Shown: positions 13,906 through 20,601 of the stretch, piece after piece
How positions within the stretch are numbered: position 1 is the first letter of the stretch
Layout: each line of letters opens with the position of its first letter
Source of the DNA: Gp7-AA6 sp036395755
GTDB lineage: Bacteria; Acidobacteriota; Thermoanaerobaculia; UBA5066; Gp7-AA6
Direction: 5' to 3'
Assembly (NCBI GenBank): GCA_036395755.1
Contig: DASWCZ010000070.1
Coordinates: 1-20,601 of the forward strand
Length of the DNA: 20,601 nucleotides
Program-made: the position numbers and the translations under genes
Notes under the pieces: model-generated
What the model was told of the DNA's origin: nothing
The model's database searches: none
Seen by the model: only the letters and a program-made list of their open reading frames with translations

Positions 13906-14475
13906 ATGAACTGGATGGAGGACGTCCGCCGCCGCCTCGGCGCGCGGCCTCGCCGGGATCCGGCGAAGGGGAATGCGCGCCGCGCGGCGGTCCTCCTCCC
14001 GCTCTTCGTGCGCGAGCGGATGCTGTGGATCGTTTTCACCCGCCGCACCGAGACGGTGGAGCACCATCGCGGCCAGATTTCCTTTCCCGGCGGGGTCGAA
14101 GAGCCGATCGACGACGACCTCTACGCGACGGCGCTTCGCGAGACCCACGAGGAGCTCGGCATCCTTCGAGAAGACGTGAGGCTCCTGGGAACGCTTTCGC
14201 CGATCGTGACGGTGACCGACTTCTACGTCGCGCCGTTCGTCGCGGCGATCCCGCAGCCGTACGTCTTCTCGCCCGCGGAAGCCGAGATCGCCGAAGTCGT
14301 CGAAGCGCCGGTCGTGGCGCTCTCCGATCCCGCCGTGAAGGAGACAAAACTTCTGCCGGGCCGGGACGAGCCGGTCCTCTTCTACAGTTACGGGCGTCAC
14401 GTCATCTGGGGAGCGACCGCGCGCATCCTGGCGGAGCTGCTGGAGGCGCTGGGGTCGGAGTCAGGTCTTCACTGA
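13906..14475 (+). CDS. Nudix hydrolase, CoA pyrophosphatase type
   Basis: 189 residues. The N-terminal AAVLLPLF (27-34) and FTRRTETVEHHRGQISFPGG (44-63) match the CoA-binding signature of the NudL/YeaB group. This merges into the Nudix box (about 63-85), ending ATALRETHEELGI with E79, E82 and E83 as metal ligands. Such enzymes cleave CoA and acyl-CoA to 3',5'-ADP and phosphopantetheine derivatives. The ATG lies 8 bases after the prfB stop with GGGACGGGG before it as a weak ribosome site, so it is likely in the same unit. The last residues (about GSESGLH) and the stop codon come from a palindromic repeat, so the native C-terminus may have been slightly changed. Confidence 0.88.
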   Translation: MNWMEDVRRRLGARPRRDPAKGNARRAAVLLPLFVRERMLWIVFTRRTETVEHHRGQISFPGGVEEPIDDDLYATALRETHEELGILREDVRLLGTLSPIVTVTDFYVAPFVAAIPQPYVFSPAEAEIAEVVEAPVVALSDPAVKETKLLPGRDEPVLFYSYGRHVIWGATARILAELLEALGSESGLH

Positions 14476-14549
14476 TCAGACTGAGGCTGAAATTGGATCG
14501 CTGTCCTTGCCACTTTGCATCGCAAAGTGGCAAGTGGAGACCTGACCCC
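14451..14549 (+). repeat. Palindromic REP/MITE-like element between convergent genes
   Basis: The outer inverted repeat GTCAGGTCTTCACT (14460-14473) pairs with AGTGGAGACCTGAC (14533-14546) with one mismatch. Inside it a perfect 13-base stem CTTGCCACTTTGC / GCAAAGTGGCAAG (14506-14518, 14522-14534) has a three-base loop. GGGGTC and ACCCC edges occur at the two ends. The GGGGTCAGGTCT-type termini recall elements linked to IS200/REP-associated (Y1) transposases; that link is from memory and no transposase is present here. The hairpin could also stop transcription from both sides. Confidence 0.75.
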
Positions 14550-14550
14550 G

Positions 14551-15438
14551 TTAATGTCCGTAGCTCTTCTCACCAGCCTCGACTGCGATCGGGAGGCGAT
14601 TCTGCGGCGGCGGCAGCGGGCACGTCGCGAACGGGGTAAACGCGCACGGAGGGTTGTAGGCTTTGTTGAAGTCCACGACCGTCTTTCCGTCCCTGCCCGC
14701 CCGCGGCGCATAGAGGAACCGGCCCGCGCCGTAGGTCTCGCTCCCGTTCGTCCGATCTCCGAAGATCAAGAACATCTCGTCTTCGCCCGGCTCGTCGACG
14801 GCGTCCAGCCGGTACTCCTTACCACCGACCTCGAACACGACCGCGCCGGGCGAGGCCTCCTGGGAAACCGTGCCCAGGACGTTGGGGATCGCGATCGACT
14901 TCTTCGGCGGATAAGGCTCGAAGCGCGCCTCGAGACGCCACGAGGAGCGGATGGGGTAGCTGTCGATTCCGTGGAACGCTTTTCTCGCGGCGTTGGCGCT
15001 GTCTTTAACCCGAACGCCCAACCTGCCCCCGCGCTGGATGAGATAGAACGAGAGCGTCCCGTGCCGGACGATCGTCGGCTTGCCGGCTTCGTCGGAAGCG
15101 AGGTCGAGGGACTGCACTTTTCCGCCGTCGTGCGTGACTTCGACGCCCGGGGCAACCTCGAGGCGGGCTTTCCCGCCCGTGAGCCGGATCGTGCCGAGAA
15201 CGGGGGGCGCCTTTCCCGCCGGGAGAACGATCCGGTTGGTGGGCGCTGTGCCGATGGAATTGTCGCCCGGCTCGATCCAGGAGAGCGCGATGACGGTCAA
15301 CCAGCCGTCGTCCGCAGTCAAGTGGCGGAGCCGTTCGGAGCGCCACTTCTCGATCTGCACGGGGTATGCGGCCTCCTCCGGTGCCGCCGGAGAGAGCGCG
15401 GTCAAGAGAGACAGGAGAGTGAGAAGGAGGAGGGGCAC
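14551..15438 (-). CDS. Exported DUF1684 protein
   Basis: 295 residues from the GTG at 15438. A hydrophobic leader (PLLLLTLLSLLTALSPA) suggests export. The mature part follows the DUF1684 pattern: IEKWRSERLRHLTADDGWL, GDNSIGTAPTNRIVLP, LSFYLIQRGGRLGVRVKD, GIDSYPI, FEPYPPKK and TYGAGRFLYAP. The strongly conserved C-terminal FNKAYNPPCAFTPFATC (two Cys) ends in PLPPPQNRL and AGEKSY. The biochemical function of the family is unknown to me. The start lies 19 bases after the TPR gene stop, so it is probably the last gene of the kinase-TPR operon. A CTG at 15450 would add RPK and give the signal peptide a better positive n-region, so the start is uncertain by four codons. Confidence 0.85.
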   Translation of the reverse strand: MPLLLLTLLSLLTALSPAAPEEAAYPVQIEKWRSERLRHLTADDGWLTVIALSWIEPGDNSIGTAPTNRIVLPAGKAPPVLGTIRLTGGKARLEVAPGVEVTHDGGKVQSLDLASDEAGKPTIVRHGTLSFYLIQRGGRLGVRVKDSANAARKAFHGIDSYPIRSSWRLEARFEPYPPKKSIAIPNVLGTVSQEASPGAVVFEVGGKEYRLDAVDEPGEDEMFLIFGDRTNGSETYGAGRFLYAPRAGRDGKTVVDFNKAYNPPCAFTPFATCPLPPPQNRLPIAVEAGEKSYGH

Positions 15439-15457
15439 CTTCGGCCGCAGACGGCTC

Positions 15458-17101
15458 TCAGCTGGCGGCGCGATCGAGTGCGAGGAGCTGCTCGGCCCGG
15501 TCGAGGTTCGCCTTGGTCGCCGCCGGAGGCGTCTCGAGGGACAGAGCCTGGTGCAGAGCTTCGACGGAGCCGGCGAAGTCCCCGCGCCGCAAGCGGACGA
15601 CGCCCAGGTCATTCCACAGCACCGCGGATTTCGGGTTCGTCTCGAGAGCTTTGGCGAGCGCCGATTCCGCCTCCGCGAACTTTCCCGACTCCGCGAGCGC
15701 GGCGGCCAGACCGCTCGCCGCCTCCTCGCTGCCGGGCTCGGTCTCCAGGGCCGAAGCGAAAGCGGCTCGCGCCTCCTCGGCGTTCTTCTGTTCCGCCCTC
15801 ATGTGTCCGACGGCCGACCAGAGACCTGCGTTGGGCGGCCCCAGGCGGGCGGCTTCCGCGAACTCGTGCTCGGCGTCTTTCGGGAGACCCTTTTTGCGGT
15901 ACGCGCGACCAAGGTTCTCGTGGTATGCGCCCTCCTGCGGCTTCAGTTTCGTGGCCTCGGAGAAGTTCTGGACCGCGGCATCGACGTCGCCCGCGCGGTA
16001 GAGAAGGACTCCGAAGTCGTTGCGCGCTTCGGCGGAAGTCGAATCGATCTCGATCGCGCGGCCGTAGGCAAGTCGAGCCCCTCCCGCGTCGCCCGCAGCT
16101 TCGAGAGAACGTCCGAGCCCCGTCGCGGCCGGGAGACTGTGCGGTTCGAGCTCCAGCGCGCGGCGATAGTGACTCGCCGCCGTGTTCCATTTCTTCTGCT
16201 GCTCGGCGATTCGCCCGAGCCCGAATTCCGCGCGGCCATTGGAGGCGTCGAGCACGACCGCGGCGGTGAACTCGCGCTCGGCGTCCGCTTCCTGGCCCCC
16301 TGCCGCGGCTATGTCGCCCAGGAGGCGGTGCGCCTCGGCGCTCTTGGGATCGAGATCCGCCGCGCGCCGCGCGTGGGTCGTCGCGCCGGCCAGGTCGCCC
16401 GCTTTCAGCGCCTTGTCGGCGGCGTCGAGAAGCGGCAGCACGTTGACGCCCGGCTCGATCGGCGTCGGGCCGGCTCCGGGAGCCGCTCCCGAGATCGGCG
16501 CGGAGGTGACGAGTCCCTTCTGCAGGTCGGAAGCCCGCTTTCGCGCGGCGTCCGCCTCGGCGGAGCGGCCGAGCTTCTCGTACGCCTCGGCTAAGAGGAG
16601 CTGGACCTCCGGATCGTTCGACCCGGCCGCGGTCTTCAAATCGGCGACCGCCTCCTCGATCTTTCCCTCCGTCATCTTTCGTCGCGCGTTTCGTTTCAGG
16701 TCGCGCACCTCCGAAGGGCCGAGCAGCGGAGTCGTCCCGGCGATCTCCGCCCGGACGGATTGGGCCACGCGCGCGAAGTCGGGGCTGTAGAGATCCCCGA
16801 TCACGACGAGGTCGGGCCGCGCCGAATACGCGGCCTTCAGGTTGTCGCGCGCGCTCTTCGAATTGCCCGCGATGTAGAACGCCCACGCGCTGTTCAGGTA
16901 GAGGTCCGCCTTGCGGTCGGTCGGCGCGTCGGCGGAATCGGCGGCGCGGGCGTATTTCTCGGCCGCCTCCTTGAAGCGGCCGGAGTCGAATGCGCGTTTC
17001 GCCTCGGCCTCGAGCTTCTCGGCGTTCTGCGCGAACGCCGCCGCGGCAACGAGGAGGAAGCTCGCGGAGAGCGCGAGCATTGAGGTCGCCCGGTTTTTCA
17101 C
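15458..17101 (-). CDS. Secreted tetratricopeptide repeat (TPR) protein
   Basis: 547 residues from the GTG at 17101, which overlaps the kinase stop as GTGA. GGAGGA lies just upstream. The start gives KNRATSMLALSASFLLVAAAAFAQ, a clear signal peptide cleaved after AFAQ. An N-terminal repeat pair (about 26-90) is followed by KMTEGKIEEAVADLKTA (about 135-150) and a Pro/Gly linker. A long array of roughly nine 34-residue TPRs (about 225-540) has repeated A-x-x-x-Y/F, G, A and P positions, for example YRRALELEPHSLPAATGLG and YGRAIEIDSTSAEARNDFG. TPR arrays bind other proteins. Translational coupling to the kinase suggests a shared envelope process; partners are unknown. An alternative start is the ATG at 17080. 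Confidence 0.88.
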   Translation of the reverse strand: MKNRATSMLALSASFLLVAAAAFAQNAEKLEAEAKRAFDSGRFKEAAEKYARAADSADAPTDRKADLYLNSAWAFYIAGNSKSARDNLKAAYSARPDLVVIGDLYSPDFARVAQSVRAEIAGTTPLLGPSEVRDLKRNARRKMTEGKIEEAVADLKTAAGSNDPEVQLLLAEAYEKLGRSAEADAARKRASDLQKGLVTSAPISGAAPGAGPTPIEPGVNVLPLLDAADKALKAGDLAGATTHARRAADLDPKSAEAHRLLGDIAAAGGQEADAEREFTAAVVLDASNGRAEFGLGRIAEQQKKWNTAASHYRRALELEPHSLPAATGLGRSLEAAGDAGGARLAYGRAIEIDSTSAEARNDFGVLLYRAGDVDAAVQNFSEATKLKPQEGAYHENLGRAYRKKGLPKDAEHEFAEAARLGPPNAGLWSAVGHMRAEQKNAEEARAAFASALETEPGSEEAASGLAAALAESGKFAEAESALAKALETNPKSAVLWNDLGVVRLRRGDFAGSVEALHQALSLETPPAATKANLDRAEQLLALDRAAS

Positions 17102-18933
17102 TGTCCTCCGATCCCCTGATCGACGGCTACGGCGGCGGGCGGCGTCCAGGGGCTCTCGCCCCGTTCCGGAACGGTGATCTGTTGCGTCACCGGCTGGAAG
17201 CCTTCGCGATGGAGCGTGACGCTGTACGTTCCCTTGGGCATCCGCAGCCGGGAAGCCTGCGGAAGGCTCCCCTTGTACTTCCCGCCGATGATGACGGAGG
17301 CGCCGGTCCACGACGGGTCGGCCTTGATCACGAGATATCCGACCGGGAACTGGTAAGCGATCGTGTTCGTCTCCTTCGGTCCGACCTTGAAATCGTGCTG
17401 GTAGGGTTCGAGTCCTTCGGCTTCGAAACGCACGCGGTGGGTGCCCTCGGCGAGTTCGAGCGTCCGGGCCGGGATCGAGGGTCCGATCTGCTTGCCGTCG
17501 ACATAGAGGGTTGCAACCGGAATCGAGCTGAACTGAACTCGCCGCTTGGAAGCGGGCGCGGAGGCCGGGGGTGCCTCGCGTCCCGACGCGTCCTGTGGGG
17601 GCGGCTCGACTTTCGGCTTGAGGGCGGCGGCGGGCACTCTGGGAACGTTCGGCTCCTTTCCCAGCTGCGGCACGGGAAATTCGATCGGCGCTGCATTCTC
17701 CGCGCCCTTCGCCGCGGCCGCCACCGGAGCCGGCGGCGCTTCCGACCTCCCGCGGGAGAGATACAGGAACGCGGCGACTCCGGCGACGAGAACCGCCGCG
17801 ACCGCGATGAAGATCGGCGTCCGGCTCGGGGCGGCGGGCGGGGCAAGCGCGATCTCCGCACTCTTGCCGGCGATGGTCGCTTCGCCGGGCGCATCGTCGG
17901 GATCGCGGAAGTTCACGAGCTCGAGCCCCGCTTTTCTCTTGAGAGAGGCGGACGACGGCGTCGCGTCGACCGCGGCGGGCACCCGCGCCAGGGATCCGGA
18001 AGGCGGCGTGATCGAAGAGGGCACGATGCCGCCCGAGGGCGTCATGACCGTCGCGTCCCTGTCGTCGGTCGGGAGGACCGCCGTCGGAAATTGCCCCGAA
18101 GATCCGGCGATTTCGCGCTGGACGTTCAGGAGGTCCTGTTTCAAGGTGTCCATCGAGGGATACCGGTTCTCGCGCTGCTTTTCCATCGCGCGGTTGACGG
18201 CGGCAACGAGAGTCGGAGGAGCATCGGGAGCGAGCGTCTCGATGGATTCGGGCGTCTCGTTCAGGATCTTGTAGAGAACGGTCGAGAGGTGTTCTCCCCG
18301 GAACGGCTTGCGGAAGGTGAGGAGCTCGTAGGCGAGGATCCCGAGCGAGAAGATGTCGGTCCGGCGGTCGACCGGCTCTCCGCGAATCTGTTCGGGGGCG
18401 AGGTACGCGGACGTTCCGAGCGTGATTCCGGTCTGGGTCAGGTTCGACTCGGTCTGAAGCGACTTCGCGATCCCGAAGTCCATGATCTTGACCGATCCGT
18501 CGTCTAAGATCCGGACGTTCGCAGGCTTGATGTCGCGGTGGATGATTCCCGCGGCATGTGCGTATGCGAGCCCGTCGGCGATCGAGACCAGGATCTCGAC
18601 CTTGCGCAGGATCGGAAAAGGCTCGGCACGCTTGATCTTCTTGTCGAGGTCTTCGCCGGAGAGGAACTCCTGAACGATGTAGGGGATGCCGTTCTCGACG
18701 CCGAAGTCGTAGATCGTGGTGATGTGGCGGTGGTGCAGATTGCCGGCGAGCTCGGCCTCCCGGAAGAACCGGCTCTTGATCTCCTCGTCGTTCAGCTGGC
18801 AGGTCTTGATCGCGACCGTTCGCTTGATGTACGGGTCGCGGCCGCTGTAGACCGCGCCGAAGCCTCCGGAGCCAATCTTTCCTGTAACTTCGTATTTGCC
18901 GATTTTTTCCGGCAGCCGGGTTTCTTCCGCCAT
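17098..18933 (-). CDS. Transmembrane Ser/Thr protein kinase with periplasmic PEGA repeats
   Basis: 611 residues. The Hanks-type kinase domain (about 13-275) is complete: glycine loop GSGGFGAVY (21-29), VAIK with K43, HRDIKPANV (132-140), DFG (152-154) and APEQ (179-182). A Ser/Thr/Pro-rich juxtamembrane stretch (about 280-372) with many possible phosphosites follows. One membrane helix (374-392) precedes a Pro/Ala linker and two PEGA-like beta domains (about 467-517 and 530-588, ending TYSVTLHREGFQPV). It would sense an envelope signal and phosphorylate cytoplasmic targets. The start is the ATG at 18933, chosen because AAAGGA lies four bases upstream; a TTG at 18957 lacks support. It is the first gene of a three-gene minus-strand operon. 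Confidence 0.95.
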   Translation of the reverse strand: MAEETRLPEKIGKYEVTGKIGSGGFGAVYSGRDPYIKRTVAIKTCQLNDEEIKSRFFREAELAGNLHHRHITTIYDFGVENGIPYIVQEFLSGEDLDKKIKRAEPFPILRKVEILVSIADGLAYAHAAGIIHRDIKPANVRILDDGSVKIMDFGIAKSLQTESNLTQTGITLGTSAYLAPEQIRGEPVDRRTDIFSLGILAYELLTFRKPFRGEHLSTVLYKILNETPESIETLAPDAPPTLVAAVNRAMEKQRENRYPSMDTLKQDLLNVQREIAGSSGQFPTAVLPTDDRDATVMTPSGGIVPSSITPPSGSLARVPAAVDATPSSASLKRKAGLELVNFRDPDDAPGEATIAGKSAEIALAPPAAPSRTPIFIAVAAVLVAGVAAFLYLSRGRSEAPPAPVAAAAKGAENAAPIEFPVPQLGKEPNVPRVPAAALKPKVEPPPQDASGREAPPASAPASKRRVQFSSIPVATLYVDGKQIGPSIPARTLELAEGTHRVRFEAEGLEPYQHDFKVGPKETNTIAYQFPVGYLVIKADPSWTGASVIIGGKYKGSLPQASRLRMPKGTYSVTLHREGFQPVTQQITVPERGESPWTPPAAVAVDQGIGGQ

Positions 18934-18937
18934 CTGG

Positions 18938-18943
18938 TCCTTT
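18938..18943 (-). promoter_or_regulatory. Shine-Dalgarno AAAGGA fixing the kinase start
   Basis: On the minus strand AAAGGA, then CCAG, then the ATG at 18933. This favours 18933 over the upstream TTG. Confidence 0.6.
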
Positions 18944-18956
18944 GAGGAACGCGGCA

Positions 18957-18962
18957 AGTTTA
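18957..18962 (-). promoter_or_regulatory. -10-like TAAACT for the kinase operon
   Basis: Minus-strand TAAACT lies 23 bases before the kinase ATG, leaving a short leader that contains the AAAGGA ribosome site. A poor -35 (TTTCTC, 18985-18980) is at about 17 bases. The rest of the roughly 105-base divergent gap shows only the -10-like site of the next gene. Confidence 0.35.
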
Positions 18963-19024
18963 ATTGATTCAGCCGGGAAGAGAAACGCGTCCGATCGGGA
19001 CCAGAAAGAGTCGCATGCTGCCGG

Positions 19025-19030
19025 TAGACT
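19025..19030 (+). promoter_or_regulatory. -10-like TAGACT for a leaderless GTG start
   Basis: TAGACT, seven bases (CCGCCCC), then the GTG at 19038. There is no purine-rich ribosome site between them. No convincing -35 was found. Confidence 0.4.
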
Positions 19031-19037
19031 CCGCCCC

Positions 19038-19583
19038 GTGACGGCGTTGGCTCGCCTGGCCGGCTTTTCTCTCCTGGCGCTCTCGCTCCTCGTGCCCGAA
19101 GCCGCCTGCCGTCGCGAAAAAGCCGCTCTGGCGCGGGCGGCGGACTCGACCCGGCCCCTCCTCTCGCGCAAGTTCATCCCCCCGCCCGATGGCCTCTTGA
19201 CCGATCGCCATCTGGACTTCTACGTCAAGGTGCGTCGCGCCGCGCGCGATCGGTCCGAATCGGACGCGGCCCGGGCGCTCGGCATCGACCCGGACGAATT
19301 TGCCTGGGTGCGGGCTCGAATCGTCGAAGCGCTCGTGGCGCTCGACGAATCCCGCGTCCGCGAGGCTTCCGCCGAGACGTACGCGCGCGCCATCGCTTCG
19401 CTCCGGCAGACTCTTCGAAATGTGCGCGACGCCTCCACGGCCCGGACGATCGAGACCCAGATCGCCGGCCTGGAGCGCGAACGGGGGGGGATGCGGCGGG
19501 CGGACCCCTTACCGCCGGGCCTCGCCGCCAACACCCGGAAGGTCGCCGCCCGGCGCGCCGAGGTCGAAGCGGCGCTCCAATGA
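19038..19583 (+). CDS. Small exported protein of unknown function
   Basis: 181 residues from the GTG at 19038. The N-terminus MTALARLAGFSLLALSLLVPEAAC is a signal peptide. Cys24 could be lipidated, but the -3 residue is Glu, so the lipobox is poor and ordinary cleavage is equally possible. The mature part is charged and helical, with LLSRKFIPPPDGLLTDRHLD, then DFYVKVRRAARDRSESDAARALGIDPDEFAWV and a probable coiled region up to the C-terminal AARRAEVEAALQ. The LTDRHLDFYVKVRRAAR stretch recalls small hypothetical proteins of Acidobacteria-like genomes, but I do not recognise a named family. Its stop overlaps the next ATG (ATGA), so it is coupled to the hydrolase. Confidence 0.7.
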   Translation: MTALARLAGFSLLALSLLVPEAACRREKAALARAADSTRPLLSRKFIPPPDGLLTDRHLDFYVKVRRAARDRSESDAARALGIDPDEFAWVRARIVEALVALDESRVREASAETYARAIASLRQTLRNVRDASTARTIETQIAGLERERGGMRRADPLPPGLAANTRKVAARRAEVEAALQ

Positions 19584-20601
19584 CCGGGCTCGAAGAGCTT
19601 CTCTCCGACGAGATCGAGAAGGGCTCGTTCCCAGGCGCCGTGGCCTTAGTCGGCGGCGCGGAGGGGGTAACCGAGGTGGCCGCGGCCGGCTGGGCGGTTC
19701 GCGAACCCGAGCAGGTTGCGGTCTCCGCGGACACGCTCTTCGACCTGGCCAGCCTGACGAAGCCGCTCGTCTGCGGCGCGCTCGTCGCGGCGGCGCTTCC
19801 GGGTCTCGATCTCTGCTCCCGTCCGGGCCGTTATCTCCCGGAGTGGAAAGCGACCCGGTACGACGACATCACGCTCGAATCGCTCCTGACGCACACGTCC
19901 GGTCTTCCGGCGTGGTATCCGCTCTATGCGCGGGGCGAGGGCGCCGCGGCCTACCGGCGGACGCTCGCCTCGATCGAGCCTGAAGCGAAGGCGGGCGAGC
20001 GGGTCCTCTACAGCGACCTGAATTTCCTCCTCCTGGGAGACCTGCTCGAGCTCCACTTCTCGGCCCCGCTCGACGCCACGTTTGCGAGCGTCGTCGCGCA
20101 GCCGGTCGGCTCGGCCGCGAAGTTCCTGCCGGGCCGGGTCCCCTCCGTCGCGGCCACCGAGAAAGGAGACGTGACGGAGAGACGCATGGCGGCGGAGATG
20201 GGGCTCTCCTATCCGCGATTTCGCGACGGCGTTGTCTGGGGAGAGGTTCACGACGGAAACGCGTTCCGCCGCGGAGGCGTCGCAGGAAACGCGGGTCTCT
20301 TTGCCGCCGCTCGCGACGTCTGGTCGCTCGCCCGGCCGTGGCTCGATCCCGCGCGGGCGGAAATGACGCGCGACCGCACGGGAGAGCTGCCGGAGGCCCG
20401 GGGGCTCGCCTGGCAGGGGAGCCGCGGCGCGGGATCGGCGGTTGCGTCGATGCCGGGCTCCGCGTTCGGGCACACTGGCTTCACGGGGACGTCGGTGTGG
20501 GTCGATCCGGAGGCGGACCGGATCGCCGTCCTGCTCACCAACCGCATCCATCCCGAGGTCCGGCCGATCGACTTCGACCTCGTGCGGCGCCGCTTCCACG
20601 A
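19580..20601 (+). CDS. Serine beta-lactamase-like hydrolase (class C / esterase family), 3' end outside window
   Basis: The first 340 residues are present and the frame stays open to the window edge. The catalytic motifs of the penicillin-binding/beta-lactamase fold are visible: SLTK (S58, K61), YSD in place of YxN (Y144, D146) and HTG (298-300). LLTHTSGLPAW (102-112) and AGNAGLFAAARDVWSLA are typical of the COG1680 group, which includes class C beta-lactamases, D-peptidases and esterases. No signal peptide is present, so a cytoplasmic or peptide-recycling role is more likely than antibiotic resistance. The ATG at 19580 overlaps the upstream stop (ATGA). Confidence 0.9.
   Translation, partial: MTGLEELLSDEIEKGSFPGAVALVGGAEGVTEVAAAGWAVREPEQVAVSADTLFDLASLTKPLVCGALVAAALPGLDLCSRPGRYLPEWKATRYDDITLESLLTHTSGLPAWYPLYARGEGAAAYRRTLASIEPEAKAGERVLYSDLNFLLLGDLLELHFSAPLDATFASVVAQPVGSAAKFLPGRVPSVAATEKGDVTERRMAAEMGLSYPRFRDGVVWGEVHDGNAFRRGGVAGNAGLFAAARDVWSLARPWLDPARAEMTRDRTGELPEARGLAWQGSRGAGSAVASMPGSAFGHTGFTGTSVWVDPEADRIAVLLTNRIHPEVRPIDFDLVRRRFH

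Noticed and set aside
14515..16594. Long plus-strand open frames opposite the DUF1684 and TPR genes
   Set aside because: They are antisense shadows with Arg/Gly/Pro-rich composition and no domains, while the minus-strand frames show clear families.
17102..19177. Upstream extension of the TPR reading frame to about 1239 codons on the minus strand
   Set aside because: The part above 17101 lies in another frame over the well-conserved kinase gene and is a Arg/Pro-rich low-complexity translation. The TPR protein has its own signal peptide and GTGA start.

Overview
The window is a dense, GC-rich bacterial stretch with 19 protein genes, no RNA genes and no gene-free gap longer than about 105 bases. 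Gene content suggests a Gram-negative (diderm) bacterium: apolipoprotein N-acyltransferase, a SPOR-domain envelope protein, a PEGA-domain Ser/Thr kinase with a secreted TPR partner, and dispersed repeats of the GTCATTCCGAG...GGGATGAC type. Acidobacteriota (for example a Thermoanaerobaculia-like lineage) is my best guess. It rests on gene style, not on a marker gene, and is an inference.

Layout. (1) 1-557, minus: 5' part of a SpoU/TrmH RNA methyltransferase, divergent from (2) a plus-strand run of a CaCA-type cation exchanger-like membrane protein (582-1808), a class I aminotransferase (1805-3013) and an extended SDR (3021-4010). (3) The SDR, a serine-palmitoyltransferase-like alpha-oxoamine synthase (4092-5330) and a GNAT-fold acyltransferase (5359-6498) look like the three core enzymes of bacterial ceramide synthesis. 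They converge on an Aur1/PAP2_3-like membrane phosphotransferase (6480-7352, minus), a candidate headgroup enzyme. (4) Divergent from it is an NfeD membrane protease-slipin (SPFH) pair (7406-9477), then a SPOR protein (9520-10146), lipA (10143-11165), lnt (11226-12764), prfB with a programmed +1 frameshift (12778-13897) and a CoA-type Nudix hydrolase (13906-14475). (5) A minus-strand coupled operon runs Ser/Thr kinase (18933-17098) > secreted TPR protein (17101-15458) > secreted DUF1684 protein (15438-14551). (6) On the plus strand at the right end are a small exported protein (19038-19583) and a serine beta-lactamase-like hydrolase (19580 to the window edge).

Regulatory style. Several first genes and stand-alone genes have a TANNNT-like -10 hexamer ending only 5-8 bases before an ATG or GTG start and no Shine-Dalgarno sequence, which points to leaderless transcripts. 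Other genes have good Shine-Dalgarno sequences (SPT-like gene, slipin, kinase) or start/stop overlaps (TTGA, ATGA, GTGA). GTG or TTG starts are about as common as ATG.

Two dispersed repeats touch coding sequence. One forms the lipA 3' end and the lnt start codon. The other forms the stop codon of the Nudix gene.

The most interesting theme is a putative sphingolipid (ceramide) module beside NfeD and slipin, proteins that elsewhere are linked to ordered membrane microdomains.
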